A stretch of 64,000 bases of DNA from Falsirhodobacter xinxiangensis (GTDB lineage: Bacteria; Pseudomonadota; Alphaproteobacteria; Rhodobacterales; Rhodobacteraceae): positions 62,352 through 126,351 of the forward strand of contig NZ_SMYN01000008.1 of the NCBI RefSeq assembly GCF_004959935.1, given 5' to 3'. Within the stretch, counting starts at the first letter, position 1. Every line of letters starts with the position of its first letter. This document shows, one piece after another, positions 9,187 through 17,546 of the stretch. Both the position numbers and the translations under genes were made by a program. The notes under the pieces were generated by a model. The model was not told the origin of the DNA, did no database searches, and saw only the letters and a list, made by a program, of their open reading frames with translations.

Positions 9187-10368
9187 TCAGAACCTTTGTG
9201 CCGAGAAGGGGGTGATGTCGATGGCGGGCGCGGCCCCGGTGACCAGATCGGCAACCAGCCGCGCCGTGCCTGCGGCCTGCGTCAGACCCAGATGGCCGTG
9301 GCCGAAGGCATGGATGATGCGCGGATCGGCGCGTGACGGGCCGATGACCGGCAGGCTGTCGGGCAGGGACGGGCGGAACCCCATCCATTGCGTGCCGCCC
9401 GTGGTGCGCAGACCGGGCAGGAAGGCGGCGGCCTTTTTCAGCATCGCCTCGGCCCGTTTGAAGTTCGGCGGCCGTTCCAGCCCGCCCAGTTCAACCGCGC
9501 CGCCGACCCGGATGCCGGTGGAGAGGCGCGAGATGACGAAGCCGTGGCCGCCGAAGGTGATCTGGCGGCGCAGATCGAACGCATCGGCGGGCAGGGTGGT
9601 GTTGTAGCCGCGCTCGGTCTCCAGCGGGATCTTTTCGGGGGCGAGGCGGTGGGAATGCGCGCCTGCGGCAAGGATGATGTGGCGGGCCTGAAGGCTGGCC
9701 GGATCGGTGACCTCGTCCTGCCGAAGGATGCCGCCATTGGCGGTGAAGCGTTCCGCCAGCGCCAGCGTGAAAAGGCGCGGATCGTCGATGGAAAACCAGC
9801 CGGGGGTGAAGGTGCCATGCGTGAAGCGCGGCGAAAGGCCCGGTTGCAGCACCGCCATCTCGTCCGCGCGCATGTGCTGGAATTCGATCCCGTGATCGGC
9901 GCGGGCCTGCCAGCCGGGCAGGGACGCGTCCAGTTCCGCCTGCGATTCATAGACCTGAAGGTTCCCGTCGCGCCGCAGCATGTGATGGGTGCCGGTGGCG
10001 CGCAGGAACGGCTCCAACTCGGCTTTCGACAGGTCCATCAGCGCTGTCTGGGCGGCGGTCGATGCCGCGACGCGGGCGGGCGAGCAGGCCCGCCAGAAGC
10101 GATACATCCACGGCGCGATCCGCAGCGCATAGGCAGGCGGGACCGAAAGCGGCCCCAGCGGGTCGATCAGCCAGCCCGGCGCCTTGCGCAGTATCCCCGG
10201 CGAGGCAAGCGGCAGGATGTCGGTGAAGGCGAAGGCCCCGGCATTGCCCGCCGACGCCCCCGCCGCAGGGCCGCTGCGGTCCAGCACCATGACCCGCAGC
10301 CCCCGCGCCTGCAAGGCCAGCGCCGAGGACAGCCCGACGACCCCCGCGCCGATGACGATGGCGTCCAT
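9187..10368 (-). CDS. FAD-dependent D-amino-acid (D-hydroxyproline) dehydrogenase, DadA-like
   Basis: The 393-aa DAO-family oxidoreductase has an N-terminal dinucleotide-binding motif (VIGAGVVGLSSALAL, residues 5-19) and a C-terminal GxxxAxG-type FAD segment (HAFGHGHLGLTQAAGTARL). It probably oxidises cis-4-hydroxy-D-proline made by the epimerase to 1-pyrroline-4-hydroxy-2-carboxylate. No signal peptide is visible, so it should be cytoplasmic or peripheral. It ends one base before the epimerase start and begins one base after the ABC ATPase stop, consistent with tight operon packing. Confidence 0.88.
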   Translation of the reverse strand: MDAIVIGAGVVGLSSALALQARGLRVMVLDRSGPAAGASAGNAGAFAFTDILPLASPGILRKAPGWLIDPLGPLSVPPAYALRIAPWMYRFWRACSPARVAASTAAQTALMDLSKAELEPFLRATGTHHMLRRDGNLQVYESQAELDASLPGWQARADHGIEFQHMRADEMAVLQPGLSPRFTHGTFTPGWFSIDDPRLFTLALAERFTANGGILRQDEVTDPASLQARHIILAAGAHSHRLAPEKIPLETERGYNTTLPADAFDLRRQITFGGHGFVISRLSTGIRVGGAVELGGLERPPNFKRAEAMLKKAAAFLPGLRTTGGTQWMGFRPSLPDSLPVIGPSRADPRIIHAFGHGHLGLTQAAGTARLVADLVTGAAPAIDITPFSAQRF

Positions 10369-10369
10369 G

Positions 10370-11092
10370 TCAGTGCGTGGCCGACAGGAACTTCTGCAGT
10401 TCCGGCGTTTGCGGGTTGCCGAAGAATTCGGCCGGGGGCGCTATCTCCATCATCACGCCCTGATGGAAGAAGGCGACGCGGTCCGACACCTCGCGCGCGA
10501 ACTTCATCTCGTGCGTGACGCAGATCATGGTCATGCCTTCGCGGGCCAGCATCCGCAGCGTGTCCAGCACCTCGCCCACCAGCTGCGGGTCCAGCGCGGA
10601 TGTCACCTCGTCGAACAGCATGTAGTCGGGCGACATCGCCAGCGCCCGCGCGATGGCCATTCGCTGCTGCTGTCCCCCCGACAGGCGCGAAGGATAGACG
10701 TCCAGCTTTTCCCCCAGCCCGACATGCGAAAGCTGCTTCACCGCGATGGCCCGCGCATCCGCCTTGGGGATGCCCAGCACCTTGCGCGGGGCCAGCATCA
10801 CGTTTTCCAGCACGGTCAGGTGCGGGAACGCGTTCCATTGCTGGAACACGATGCCCACCTTGCGGCGCAGCTTGTTCAGGTCGGTGGATTTGGCGTGAAC
10901 CTCGGTCCCGTCGATCAGGATGCGGCCGGAATCGATCGGCTCCAGCCCGTTGATGCAGGTCAGCAGCGTGGACTTGCCGGACCCCGATCCGCCGATCACG
11001 GTCAGAACCTCGCCCTTGTTCACGGTCAGGTCGATCCCCTTCAGAACCTCCAGCGGGCCGAAGGATTTGCGGACGTCGTGGATCTCAATCAT
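10370..11092 (-). CDS. Polar amino-acid ABC transporter ATP-binding protein
   Basis: This 240-aa ATPase of the GlnQ/HisP class has Walker A GGSGSGKST at residues 34-42, signature LSGGQQQRMAIARAL and Walker B MLFDEVTSALD. The ATG at 11092 (MIEIHDVRKSFG) is chosen because it overlaps the upstream permease stop by 8 bases and matches the family's usual N-terminus. With the two permeases and the family-3 binding protein upstream it forms a complete importer, probably for hydroxyproline or proline given the catabolic genes downstream. Confidence 0.92.
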   Translation of the reverse strand: MIEIHDVRKSFGPLEVLKGIDLTVNKGEVLTVIGGSGSGKSTLLTCINGLEPIDSGRILIDGTEVHAKSTDLNKLRRKVGIVFQQWNAFPHLTVLENVMLAPRKVLGIPKADARAIAVKQLSHVGLGEKLDVYPSRLSGGQQQRMAIARALAMSPDYMLFDEVTSALDPQLVGEVLDTLRMLAREGMTMICVTHEMKFAREVSDRVAFFHQGVMMEIAPPAEFFGNPQTPELQKFLSATH

Positions 11093-11738
11093 TGGGGGAC
11101 CACCGTTTTTCAAGATAACCGCCAAGACGGGCGATGGGGAAGCTGATGAGGAAATAGATCGCACCGCAGATCAGCAGGATGAACAGCGGCTCTTGCAGCC
11201 GCGTCACGAGGATCTGCGACGCGCGCAGAAGCTCGATCAGGCCGAGCCAGAGGACCAGCGAGGAATCCTTCAGAACGCCCAGCGTCAGGCCGATCCATGC
11301 GGGCAGCGACACGCGTGTCGCAAGAGGGGCCACGATGTGCATCATGTCCTGCCGCCATGTCATGCCAAGCGAGCGTGCCGCGCGGCGGGTGGTGGGGGGC
11401 ACCGCCTCTATCCCGCCGCGCACGATCTCGGTGCAATAGGCGGCGGTATAGAGCGACAGGATCACGCAGGACGTGGTGAACGGGTCCCAGCCCAGCCGCG
11501 CGATGGACTGGAACGCATTGCCCAGCACAAGCTGGATGAGCAGCGGGACGGACCGGAAGATGTCCAGAACGAAGGTCAGCGGCAGCGACCAATACGGTCC
11601 CGCCTGATAGCGCAGCACGCCAAAGACGATCCCCATGACCGTGCCCGCGACCACCGCGACGGCGGTGACCATCAGCGTCATCCACGCGCCTTGGGCCAGA
11701 AAGGCCATGTCGTTCCATGTGAGGGCTGTGTCGAACAT
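11085..11738 (-). CDS. Polar amino-acid ABC transporter permease 1
   Basis: The 217-aa membrane protein is of the HisM/GlnP type, with a first transmembrane segment near residues 17-40, FRSVPLLIQLVLGNAF (the FRGTPLLVQL-like motif) near 61-76, and an EAA loop with AARSLGMTWRQDMMHIV around 120-136. It overlaps the ATPase gene by 8 bases and lies 12 bases downstream of the second permease. Both permeases would form a heterodimer. Confidence 0.9.
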   Translation of the reverse strand: MFDTALTWNDMAFLAQGAWMTLMVTAVAVVAGTVMGIVFGVLRYQAGPYWSLPLTFVLDIFRSVPLLIQLVLGNAFQSIARLGWDPFTTSCVILSLYTAAYCTEIVRGGIEAVPPTTRRAARSLGMTWRQDMMHIVAPLATRVSLPAWIGLTLGVLKDSSLVLWLGLIELLRASQILVTRLQEPLFILLICGAIYFLISFPIARLGGYLEKRWSPND

Positions 11739-11750
11739 CGTGGCTCTCCC

Positions 11751-12416
11751 TCAATACCGGAACATGCGCCATGCCAGCGCGCGGGCGGCCAGCGTGACGG
11801 CCTTGGCGATCAGGTAATAGATCACGGCAGCCATGGCGAAGAATTCGAAGGTGCGGAAAGACCGCGCGTTCAGCTCTTGCGTGATGCCCGCAAGGTCGGT
11901 GTTCATCCCCACCGTGACGCCCAGCGAGGTCATCAGGATCGCCCAGACCATCTGGTTCGTCGCCGGAAGAAACGCGATCCGCAGCATCTGCGGCATGACG
12001 ATCAGCCGGAACGCCTGTATCGCGGGCATGCCCAGCGACCGCGCCGACCGGGTCTGCGTGTCGGGAATGGCCTTCAACGCGCCGCGGAAATTCTCGGCCA
12101 GATAACCTGCGTTGTTGAACGCGATCCCGGCCAGAAGCGAGGTATAGGGGCTGAGATGGATGCCGAACGCGCCCAGCCCGAAATGCGCCATATAGATCTG
12201 GAACAGCGCGGGCGTGTTGCGCGCCACCTCGACCCATGTGCGGGCGATGGCGGACAGCAGCGCATTGCCCGACAGGCGGAACCCGGTCAGCAGGATCGCG
12301 ATGACGATGCCGATCAGCATCGACAGCAGCGCGATCTCCAGCGTGACCAAAGCGCCTTCGAGAAGCCGGGGCAGCGCATTGAACGCCTGATTCCAGCGGA
12401 AGGTATAGTTGAACAT
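11751..12416 (-). CDS. Polar amino-acid ABC transporter permease 2
   Basis: A 221-aa polar amino-acid permease with a GALVTLEIALLSMLIGIVIA first helix, VEVARNTPALFQIYMAHFG where most family members have the FRGTPLLVQ motif, and an EAA-type loop SARSLGMPAIQAFRLIVMPQ. It lies 51 bases after the binding-protein gene, and that gap contains a perfect stem-loop. It pairs with the permease immediately downstream. Confidence 0.9.
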   Translation of the reverse strand: MFNYTFRWNQAFNALPRLLEGALVTLEIALLSMLIGIVIAILLTGFRLSGNALLSAIARTWVEVARNTPALFQIYMAHFGLGAFGIHLSPYTSLLAGIAFNNAGYLAENFRGALKAIPDTQTRSARSLGMPAIQAFRLIVMPQMLRIAFLPATNQMVWAILMTSLGVTVGMNTDLAGITQELNARSFRTFEFFAMAAVIYYLIAKAVTLAARALAWRMFRY

Positions 12417-12438
12417 GACAGGCCCACGTCTGGGGAAT

Positions 12439-12460
12439 GCGGCGGCACGGATGCCGCCGC
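12439..12460 (-). terminator. Stem-loop between binding-protein and permease genes
   Basis: GCGGCGGCA (12439-12447) pairs perfectly with TGCCGCCGC (12452-12460) around a 4-base loop. Such stems after a solute-binding-protein gene commonly protect that gene's mRNA and reduce read-through into the permeases, raising binding-protein dose. There is no U-tract, so a stabilising or attenuating role is more likely than full termination. Confidence 0.55.
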
Positions 12461-12467
12461 AGGGGCG

Positions 12468-13271
12468 TCAGCGGTAGGTGCCGCCCACGGTCAGGTCGGG
12501 CAGGTCGCCGCCGACCCATTTCTCATACAACTCGGCATAGCGCCCGGTGCGGACCTGCTGGTTGATGAACAGGTTCAGGAAATTGATCAGGCCGTATTCC
12601 TCGCGCATGGCGAACAGGGCGACGTAATCGGTGTCGAACGGCGCGTTCCCCACGACGGAGATGCCGGGGAAGTTGCCGGTCTTGACGTTGGCCTGCGCCA
12701 CGGTGGATGTCGAAACCGTCGCATCAAGCTGCCCTTGGCTGAGCGCGAGGAACACGTCGGCCTGCGTCTGATAGGGGCGGAAGGTGCCCTCGCCCCATTC
12801 CTTCACCTGCTCCTCCAGCGCGATCGCCTCGTATGTGCCTGCGGTCGCGCCGACGGTCTTGCCCTTCATATCCTCGAACGATGTGATGCCGGATGCGTCA
12901 TTCGCCGTCACCGCCATCTGGAACGCGAAATAGGGGATGGTCATGCCGACCGTCTTCGCCCGCTCCAGCGTGTCCGAGGTGGACGCGACGCCGACATCGA
13001 CGCGGCCCGACATCAGTGCGGGGATGCGTTCGGGGAAGGGCGTCTCGACGATCTCGGCCTCGACCCCCAAGGCGGCGGCAAGGTCGTTGCAGTAATCGAC
13101 GTCGAAGCCGATGGGGTTGTTCGCCTCGTCGCGCGAGCCCATGGGCGGGAAATCCAGCACGACCGCGCAGCGCAGCGTGCCCGACGAGATGATGTCATCC
13201 AGCGCATCGGCATGGGCGGCGGCGGTAAGGCATGTGGCGGCAAACAGCCCTGCCGTGACGGCGGTCTTCAT
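12468..13271 (-). CDS. Periplasmic amino-acid-binding protein (SBP family 3)
   Basis: The 267-aa protein has a Sec signal peptide (MKTAVTAGLFAATCLTAAAHADA) followed by a family-3 bilobed domain: LRCAVVLDFPPMGSRDEAN, NPIGFDVDYCNDLAAALG and TPFPERIPALMSGRVDVGVA, the classic amino-acid-binding segments. It is the first gene of the (-) operon and feeds the two permeases and ATPase downstream. Substrate is inferred from the catabolic genes (hydroxyprolines); no residue-level specificity can be read. It starts 129 bases from the divergent Ldh-family gene. Confidence 0.9.
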   Translation of the reverse strand: MKTAVTAGLFAATCLTAAAHADALDDIISSGTLRCAVVLDFPPMGSRDEANNPIGFDVDYCNDLAAALGVEAEIVETPFPERIPALMSGRVDVGVASTSDTLERAKTVGMTIPYFAFQMAVTANDASGITSFEDMKGKTVGATAGTYEAIALEEQVKEWGEGTFRPYQTQADVFLALSQGQLDATVSTSTVAQANVKTGNFPGISVVGNAPFDTDYVALFAMREEYGLINFLNLFINQQVRTGRYAELYEKWVGGDLPDLTVGGTYR

Positions 13272-13400
13272 GGTGATTCTCCCTGTTCGCGGTCATTCGA
13301 GCGACCTTTTGTTCCAAAAGTATGGAGCCGACTCTTTCGTGAATCAACAAAAATACTGTATGTATATTTCTGGGATTTAACTTGGCCGGAGGAGGAACGG
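13272..13400. promoter_or_regulatory. Divergent control region of the hydroxyproline locus, with candidate GntR site
   Basis: This AT-richer 129-base gap separates the (-) transporter operon from the (+) reductase gene and must carry both promoters. At 13350-13368 it contains AAAATAC-N6-TATATT, including the dyad ATAC-N5-GTAT. The same AAAATAC-N6-TATATT arrangement recurs at 15145-15163 upstream of the DapA-like gene. The GntR regulator encoded between them is the obvious candidate to bind both. GGAGGA at 13389-13394 is the ribosome site for the reductase. Confidence 0.5.
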
Positions 13401-14420
13401 ATGCGAATCGCAGTCGAGGCGCTGACACGGACGGTCACGCAGATATTCGTCCGCGCGGGGCTTCTGCCCGATCAGGCGGCGGCGATAGCACGCACCATCG
13501 TGGCGGGGGAACGGGACGCCTGCAAGTCGCATGGCATCTATCGCATCGCCGGCTGCCTGCGGACGGTCAAGGCGGGCAAGGTGGATCCGATGGCGGCGCC
13601 GGTGCTGACCGATGACGGATCGGCCATCCTGCGGGTAGATGCCAATGGCGGGTTCTCCTGCGCCGGGTTCGAACTGGGCGCGCCCGCGCTGGCGGAACGG
13701 GCCAGGACGCTGGGCATGGCCGCGCTGGTCATCAACGACTGCACGCATTTCTCGGCCCTCTGGCCCGAGGTGGAGGCGTTGACCGATCTGGGCGTCGCGG
13801 GGCTGGCCATGTGCCCCAGCTATGCCAGCGTGGCGCCTGCGGGCGGGACGGCGGCGCTGCTGGGCACCAATCCCATCGCCTTCGGCTGGCCGCGTCCGGG
13901 CGCGGACCCCTATGTCTTTGACTTCGCCACAAGCGTCGCGGCGCGCGGAGAGATCGAACTGCACCGCCGCGCGGGCAAGGTGCTGCCCGAGGGTTGGGCC
14001 GTCGATCCCGATGGCCAGCCGACCACCGATCCCGAACAGGCGCTGGAAGGCGCGATGCTGCCCTTCGGTGGCCACAAGGGGTCTGCCATTTCCACCATGA
14101 TCGAACTGCTGGCCGGGGTGATGATCGGCGATATGACCAGCCCCGAGGCGCGGGCCGATCTGGGCGGCATGTCGCTGCTGCCCAAACACGGAGAGCTGGT
14201 GATCGCCTTCAGTCCCGAACGCTTTGCTGCTGGGCGTCCGGGCGATCCCTTTGCACGCGCCGAGGTGCTGTTCGATGCGATTCTGGGGCAGGGCGCGCGC
14301 CTTCCCTCGCAACGCCGTTTCGCCGCGCGGGCGAAGGCGCTGGCGGATGGCATCGCCCTGAACGATGAGGAGCGCGCCGAACTCGACCGGCTGCACGATC
14401 TTGGGCTTGCTGCCGTCTGA
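13401..14420 (+). CDS. Malate/L-lactate dehydrogenase-family (Ldh_2) imino-acid reductase
   Basis: The 339-aa protein belongs to the NAD(P)-dependent Ldh_2 family, which includes delta1-piperidine-2-carboxylate/delta1-pyrroline-2-carboxylate reductases. Typical segments are GERDACKSHGIYRI near residues 36-49, NDCTHFSALWPEVEAL (substrate His region), TNPIAFGWPRP and GGHKGSAISTMIELLAG. The expected job is reducing delta1-pyrroline-2-carboxylate, the AcnX product, to L-proline with NADPH. I chose the ATG at 13401 because it follows a strong GGAGGA site; the frame stays open far upstream only because of base composition. The GntR regulator follows 18 bases downstream. Confidence 0.87.
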   Translation: MRIAVEALTRTVTQIFVRAGLLPDQAAAIARTIVAGERDACKSHGIYRIAGCLRTVKAGKVDPMAAPVLTDDGSAILRVDANGGFSCAGFELGAPALAERARTLGMAALVINDCTHFSALWPEVEALTDLGVAGLAMCPSYASVAPAGGTAALLGTNPIAFGWPRPGADPYVFDFATSVAARGEIELHRRAGKVLPEGWAVDPDGQPTTDPEQALEGAMLPFGGHKGSAISTMIELLAGVMIGDMTSPEARADLGGMSLLPKHGELVIAFSPERFAAGRPGDPFARAEVLFDAILGQGARLPSQRRFAARAKALADGIALNDEERAELDRLHDLGLAAV

Positions 14421-14438
14421 CGTCTGAAAGGAACCGCG

Positions 14439-15134
14439 ATGACCGATGTGACCGAACGAAAACGTGGCGACGGGGTGCGGCTTGTCCATTCCATCCTTCG
14501 CGACGACATCCTGAACCTCGTCCTGCCACCCGGCAGCCCGATCGACGAGATCCAGCTGGCCGAGCGGCTGTCGATGTCGCGCACCCCCATCCGCGAGGCG
14601 CTGGTCCGGCTGGCCGCCGAAGGGCTGGTCACGACATTGCCGAACCGATCCACCATCGTGTCGAACATCGACTTTCTGAACATGCACACTTTCTTCGACG
14701 CGCTGACGCTGATGTATCGCGTGACGACACGGCTGGCCGCCGAATACCGGACCGAGGCGGACCTGGAGGTCATCCGCGACCATCAGGTGGCCTTCGCCGC
14801 CGCGGTCGAGGCGCAGGATGCCCGCGCCATGATCGCGACCAACCGCGACTTCCACGCCGCGATCGCGGATGCGGGGCGCAACCCGTATTACAGCGGGCTG
14901 TTCTGCCGCCTTCTGGACGAGGGGCGGCGCATCCTGCGCATCTACTATTCCTCCTATGGTGATCGCCTTCCCCGCCGATATGTCGATCAGCATGACGAGA
15001 TCATTTCGGTGATCGAGGCGGGCGATATCGCGGGCGCGGATCGGGTGGCGACGGAACATGCCGACCAGATCGTCAAACAGATCCAGTCGCTTATCGCGCG
15101 GGATCGACGGCATTCGCTGGAGCTGCAAATTTGA
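14439..15134 (+). CDS. GntR-family transcriptional regulator (FadR/FCD type)
   Basis: The 231-aa regulator has an N-terminal winged helix (residues about 12-80, with IQLAERLSMSRTPIREALVRLAAEGLV as the helix-turn-helix) and a C-terminal all-helical FCD ligand domain with the metal-site pattern D-x-x-FH (NRDFHAAIADAG) and later conserved His residues (YVDQHDEI, ATEHADQI). Such regulators usually respond to small carboxylates. It lies inside the hydroxyproline locus, so a pathway intermediate is the likely effector. An AAGGA ribosome site precedes the ATG. Confidence 0.92.
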   Translation: MTDVTERKRGDGVRLVHSILRDDILNLVLPPGSPIDEIQLAERLSMSRTPIREALVRLAAEGLVTTLPNRSTIVSNIDFLNMHTFFDALTLMYRVTTRLAAEYRTEADLEVIRDHQVAFAAAVEAQDARAMIATNRDFHAAIADAGRNPYYSGLFCRLLDEGRRILRIYYSSYGDRLPRRYVDQHDEIISVIEAGDIAGADRVATEHADQIVKQIQSLIARDRRHSLELQI

Positions 15135-15144
15135 GTCGACAAGA

Positions 15145-15163
15145 AAAATACAACGCATATATT
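15145..15163. promoter_or_regulatory. Second candidate GntR operator
   Basis: AAAATAC (15145-15151), six variable bases, then TATATT (15158-15163): the same arrangement as at 13350-13368. It sits 33 bases upstream of the DapA-like start codon, in a short AT-rich gap after the GntR gene, as expected for autonomous control of that last gene. Confidence 0.45.
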
Positions 15164-15195
15164 CGGGGTAAAGAAAAACAGCCAAGGGAGTGACC

Positions 15196-16134
15196 ATGAA
15201 GGCCGAGATCTTTTCCGGGTGCATCCCGGCGCTGATGACCCCATGCACCGCGGACCGCCGTCCCGACTTCGACGCGCTGGTCGCCAAGGGGCAGGATCTG
15301 ATCGCCCAAGGCATGTCCGCCGTCGTCTATTGCGGTTCGATGGGCGACTGGCCGCTTCTGACGGATGATCAGCGGATGGAGGGTGTCGCACGCCTTGTCG
15401 CCGCCGGCGTTCCGGTGATCGTCGGGACGGGGGCGGTCAATACCGCCAGCGCGGTCGCCCTTGCCGCCCATGCCGCAAGCGTCGGCGCCAAGGGGCTGAT
15501 GGTGATCCCGCGCGTGTTGTCGCGCGGCCCTTCGGCCACCGCCCAGCGCGCGCATTTCAAGGCGATCCTCGCCGCCGCGCCGGACGTGCCCGCCGTCATC
15601 TACAACAGCCCCTATTACGGCTTCGTCACGCGGGCGGACCTGTTCTTTGCGCTGCGGGCCGAACATCCGAACCTTGTCGGGTTCAAGGAATTCGGCGGCC
15701 CCGCCGACATGCGCTATGCCGCCGAGAATATCACGAGCCAGGACGATGACGTGTCGCTGATGGTGGGGGTCGATACCGCCGTCTTCCACGGTTTCGTCAA
15801 CTGCGGCGCCACCGGGGCGATCACCGGGATCGGCAACGTGCTGCCCAAGGAGGTTCAGCACCTCGTCGCGCTGTCGCAGGCGGCGGCGGGCGGCGATGCC
15901 AAGGCCCGGCGTCTTGCGCTGGAACTGGAAGCGGCCTTGGCGGTGCTGTCGTCCTTCGACGAAGGCCCGGACCTCGTGCTGTTCTACAAGCACATGATGG
16001 TGCTGAAAGGCGCGCCGGAATATGCGCTGCATTTCAACGAGACGGACGCACTGTCCGACAGCCAGCGCGGCTATGCCGAGGCGCAGCTTCGGCTTTTCGA
16101 CGCGTGGTATGCCGATTGGAGCCGCAACGCCTGA
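15196..16134 (+). CDS. DapA/NAL-family lyase, probable 1-pyrroline-4-hydroxy-2-carboxylate deaminase
   Basis: The 312-aa TIM-barrel enzyme has the family's catalytic pair: Tyr136 in VIYNSPYYG and the Schiff-base Lys164 in VGFKEFGG. In hydroxyproline catabolism a DapA-family enzyme converts 1-pyrroline-4-hydroxy-2-carboxylate to 2-oxoglutarate semialdehyde plus ammonia, and the epimerase and dehydrogenase next door supply that substrate. The ATG at 15196 is preferred because AAGGGAG lies just upstream; an in-frame GTG six bases earlier is the alternative. A dehydrogenase for the semialdehyde product is not in the window. Confidence 0.85.
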   Translation: MKAEIFSGCIPALMTPCTADRRPDFDALVAKGQDLIAQGMSAVVYCGSMGDWPLLTDDQRMEGVARLVAAGVPVIVGTGAVNTASAVALAAHAASVGAKGLMVIPRVLSRGPSATAQRAHFKAILAAAPDVPAVIYNSPYYGFVTRADLFFALRAEHPNLVGFKEFGGPADMRYAAENITSQDDDVSLMVGVDTAVFHGFVNCGATGAITGIGNVLPKEVQHLVALSQAAAGGDAKARRLALELEAALAVLSSFDEGPDLVLFYKHMMVLKGAPEYALHFNETDALSDSQRGYAEAQLRLFDAWYADWSRNA

Positions 16135-16140
16135 ATTTGC

Positions 16141-16170
16141 GGCGGCCCGATCCCGGGGGACCGGGCCGCC
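16141..16170. terminator. Bidirectional hairpin between convergent genes
   Basis: GGCGGCCCG (16141-16149) pairs perfectly with CGGGCCGCC (16162-16170) over a 12-base loop. It occupies nearly all of the 41-base gap between the DapA-like stop and the cytochrome c stop, as expected for a shared terminator, though no U-run follows on either strand. Confidence 0.6.
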
Positions 16171-16175
16171 CGATG

Positions 16176-17546
16176 TCACGCGGTCTTGCGGCGGCGCAGG
16201 AAGACCACTGTGCCGATCAGCACGAGGACGCCAGCCGCCGCCATCAGGATGCGCACGTTGCGCACCATGTTCGACGTCGGACCGCCCGCACGGATCATCG
16301 CGACGTCTTCGGCGGCGACCGTCATCTGCCCGTCGCCGAACTGCGCCACGGCATAGTTCGCAAGCAACGCGATCTGACCATCGTCCAGCGAATTGAACGC
16401 GTTCGGCTGCGTGCCGAAGGGGGGCATGAAGACATGGCCTTCTTCGGTCTTGCGATCGACGCCGTTCAGCACCGCCGCGACGAAGTTGTTCACGCCCGCG
16501 CCCGAGGTGTCGGAGTTGTGGAACAGGCTGGGGTAATACTGGTCCTGGGTCCCTTGCCCGTCATAACCGTGGCAGGATGCGCAGTTGGCGGAATAGATTT
16601 GCGCGCCCTTGCCCGGATCGGACAGGTCGGGGCTTTCGATCCCGCGGAAGCTTGCCGTCAGGTTTCCGGCCTCCCCCTGTCCGAAACGGGCCGGGCCGCC
16701 GATTGCGGGCACGTCCATGATATAGGTGGCGATCGCGCCCAGATCGTCCTTCGTCAGCTTGGAGAAGCTGTGCGAGACAGCTTCGGCCATGCTGCCGCCC
16801 GCCTGGGATTTACCCTCGGCGCGGCCGGTGGCCAGATAGGCGACGATCTCGTCCTTCTGCCAGCTTCCGATGCCGGCGTCCTTGTCCGAGGTGATGTTCG
16901 GCGCGAACCACGGGCCGACCTGTGCGCCCGCCAGATGTAGACTGCCATCCTCTTGCATCAGCATGCCGCGCGGGGTGTGGCAGGTCGAACAATGGCCCGG
17001 ACCCTCGGCCAGATAGGCGCCGCGGTTCCATTCCGCCGACTTCGCCGGATCGTCCCGATGCACCGCCGTGTCGCGGAACATCAGGTTCCAGCCGATCATC
17101 GAGAAACGCAGGTTGAACGGGAATTCCAGCGTTGTCTGCTGGCTCGGCTCGTCGATGGGGGCTACGCCTTGCATGAAATAGGCGTAAAGCGCGTGGATAT
17201 CCTCGTCCGTGATCTTGGCGAAGGCGGTATAGGGCATGGCCGGATAAAGGTTCGCGCCATCGGCACGGATGCCGCGCCGGACCGCATCCGCGAATTGCTG
17301 TTCGGTGTAGTTGCCGATGCCGTGGGTGGTCGAGGGCGTGATGTTGCCCGCCCAGATGTCGCCCACCGGCGATGCGATGCGGTGGTTGCCGCCGAAGGGC
17401 TTGTCCTCGGGGCCGGTATGGCAGGCCACGCAATCCGATGCGGTCGCGACATAGCGGCCGCGCTCCACCAGATCGTCGGGGAAAGTCTGCGCGGCGGCCA
17501 TGCTTGCGGACAGGGCGAAGAAGGCGAGGGCGGTTTTCATGGTCAT
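16176..17546 (-). CDS. Membrane-anchored triheme cytochrome c subunit of a periplasmic dehydrogenase
   Basis: The 456-aa protein has a signal peptide (to about residue 19), three CxxCH haem-binding sites (Cys39-His43 CVACH, Cys185-His189 CSTCH, Cys321-His325 CASCH) and a C-terminal transmembrane helix (about 430-449) with a basic RRRK tail. This matches the cytochrome subunits of gluconate 2-dehydrogenase, fructose dehydrogenase and FAD-glucose dehydrogenase complexes, which pass electrons to ubiquinone. The start overlaps the GMC stop as ATGA. Confidence 0.92.
   Translation of the reverse strand: MTMKTALAFFALSASMAAAQTFPDDLVERGRYVATASDCVACHTGPEDKPFGGNHRIASPVGDIWAGNITPSTTHGIGNYTEQQFADAVRRGIRADGANLYPAMPYTAFAKITDEDIHALYAYFMQGVAPIDEPSQQTTLEFPFNLRFSMIGWNLMFRDTAVHRDDPAKSAEWNRGAYLAEGPGHCSTCHTPRGMLMQEDGSLHLAGAQVGPWFAPNITSDKDAGIGSWQKDEIVAYLATGRAEGKSQAGGSMAEAVSHSFSKLTKDDLGAIATYIMDVPAIGGPARFGQGEAGNLTASFRGIESPDLSDPGKGAQIYSANCASCHGYDGQGTQDQYYPSLFHNSDTSGAGVNNFVAAVLNGVDRKTEEGHVFMPPFGTQPNAFNSLDDGQIALLANYAVAQFGDGQMTVAAEDVAMIRAGGPTSNMVRNVRILMAAAGVLVLIGTVVFLRRRKTA

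Noticed and set aside
10920-13400. Plus-strand open frame continuing upstream of the Ldh-family gene through the transporter genes
   Set aside because: The upstream part is Arg/His/Asp-rich and antisense to well-defined ABC genes. The real gene starts at 13401 after a GGAGGA site.
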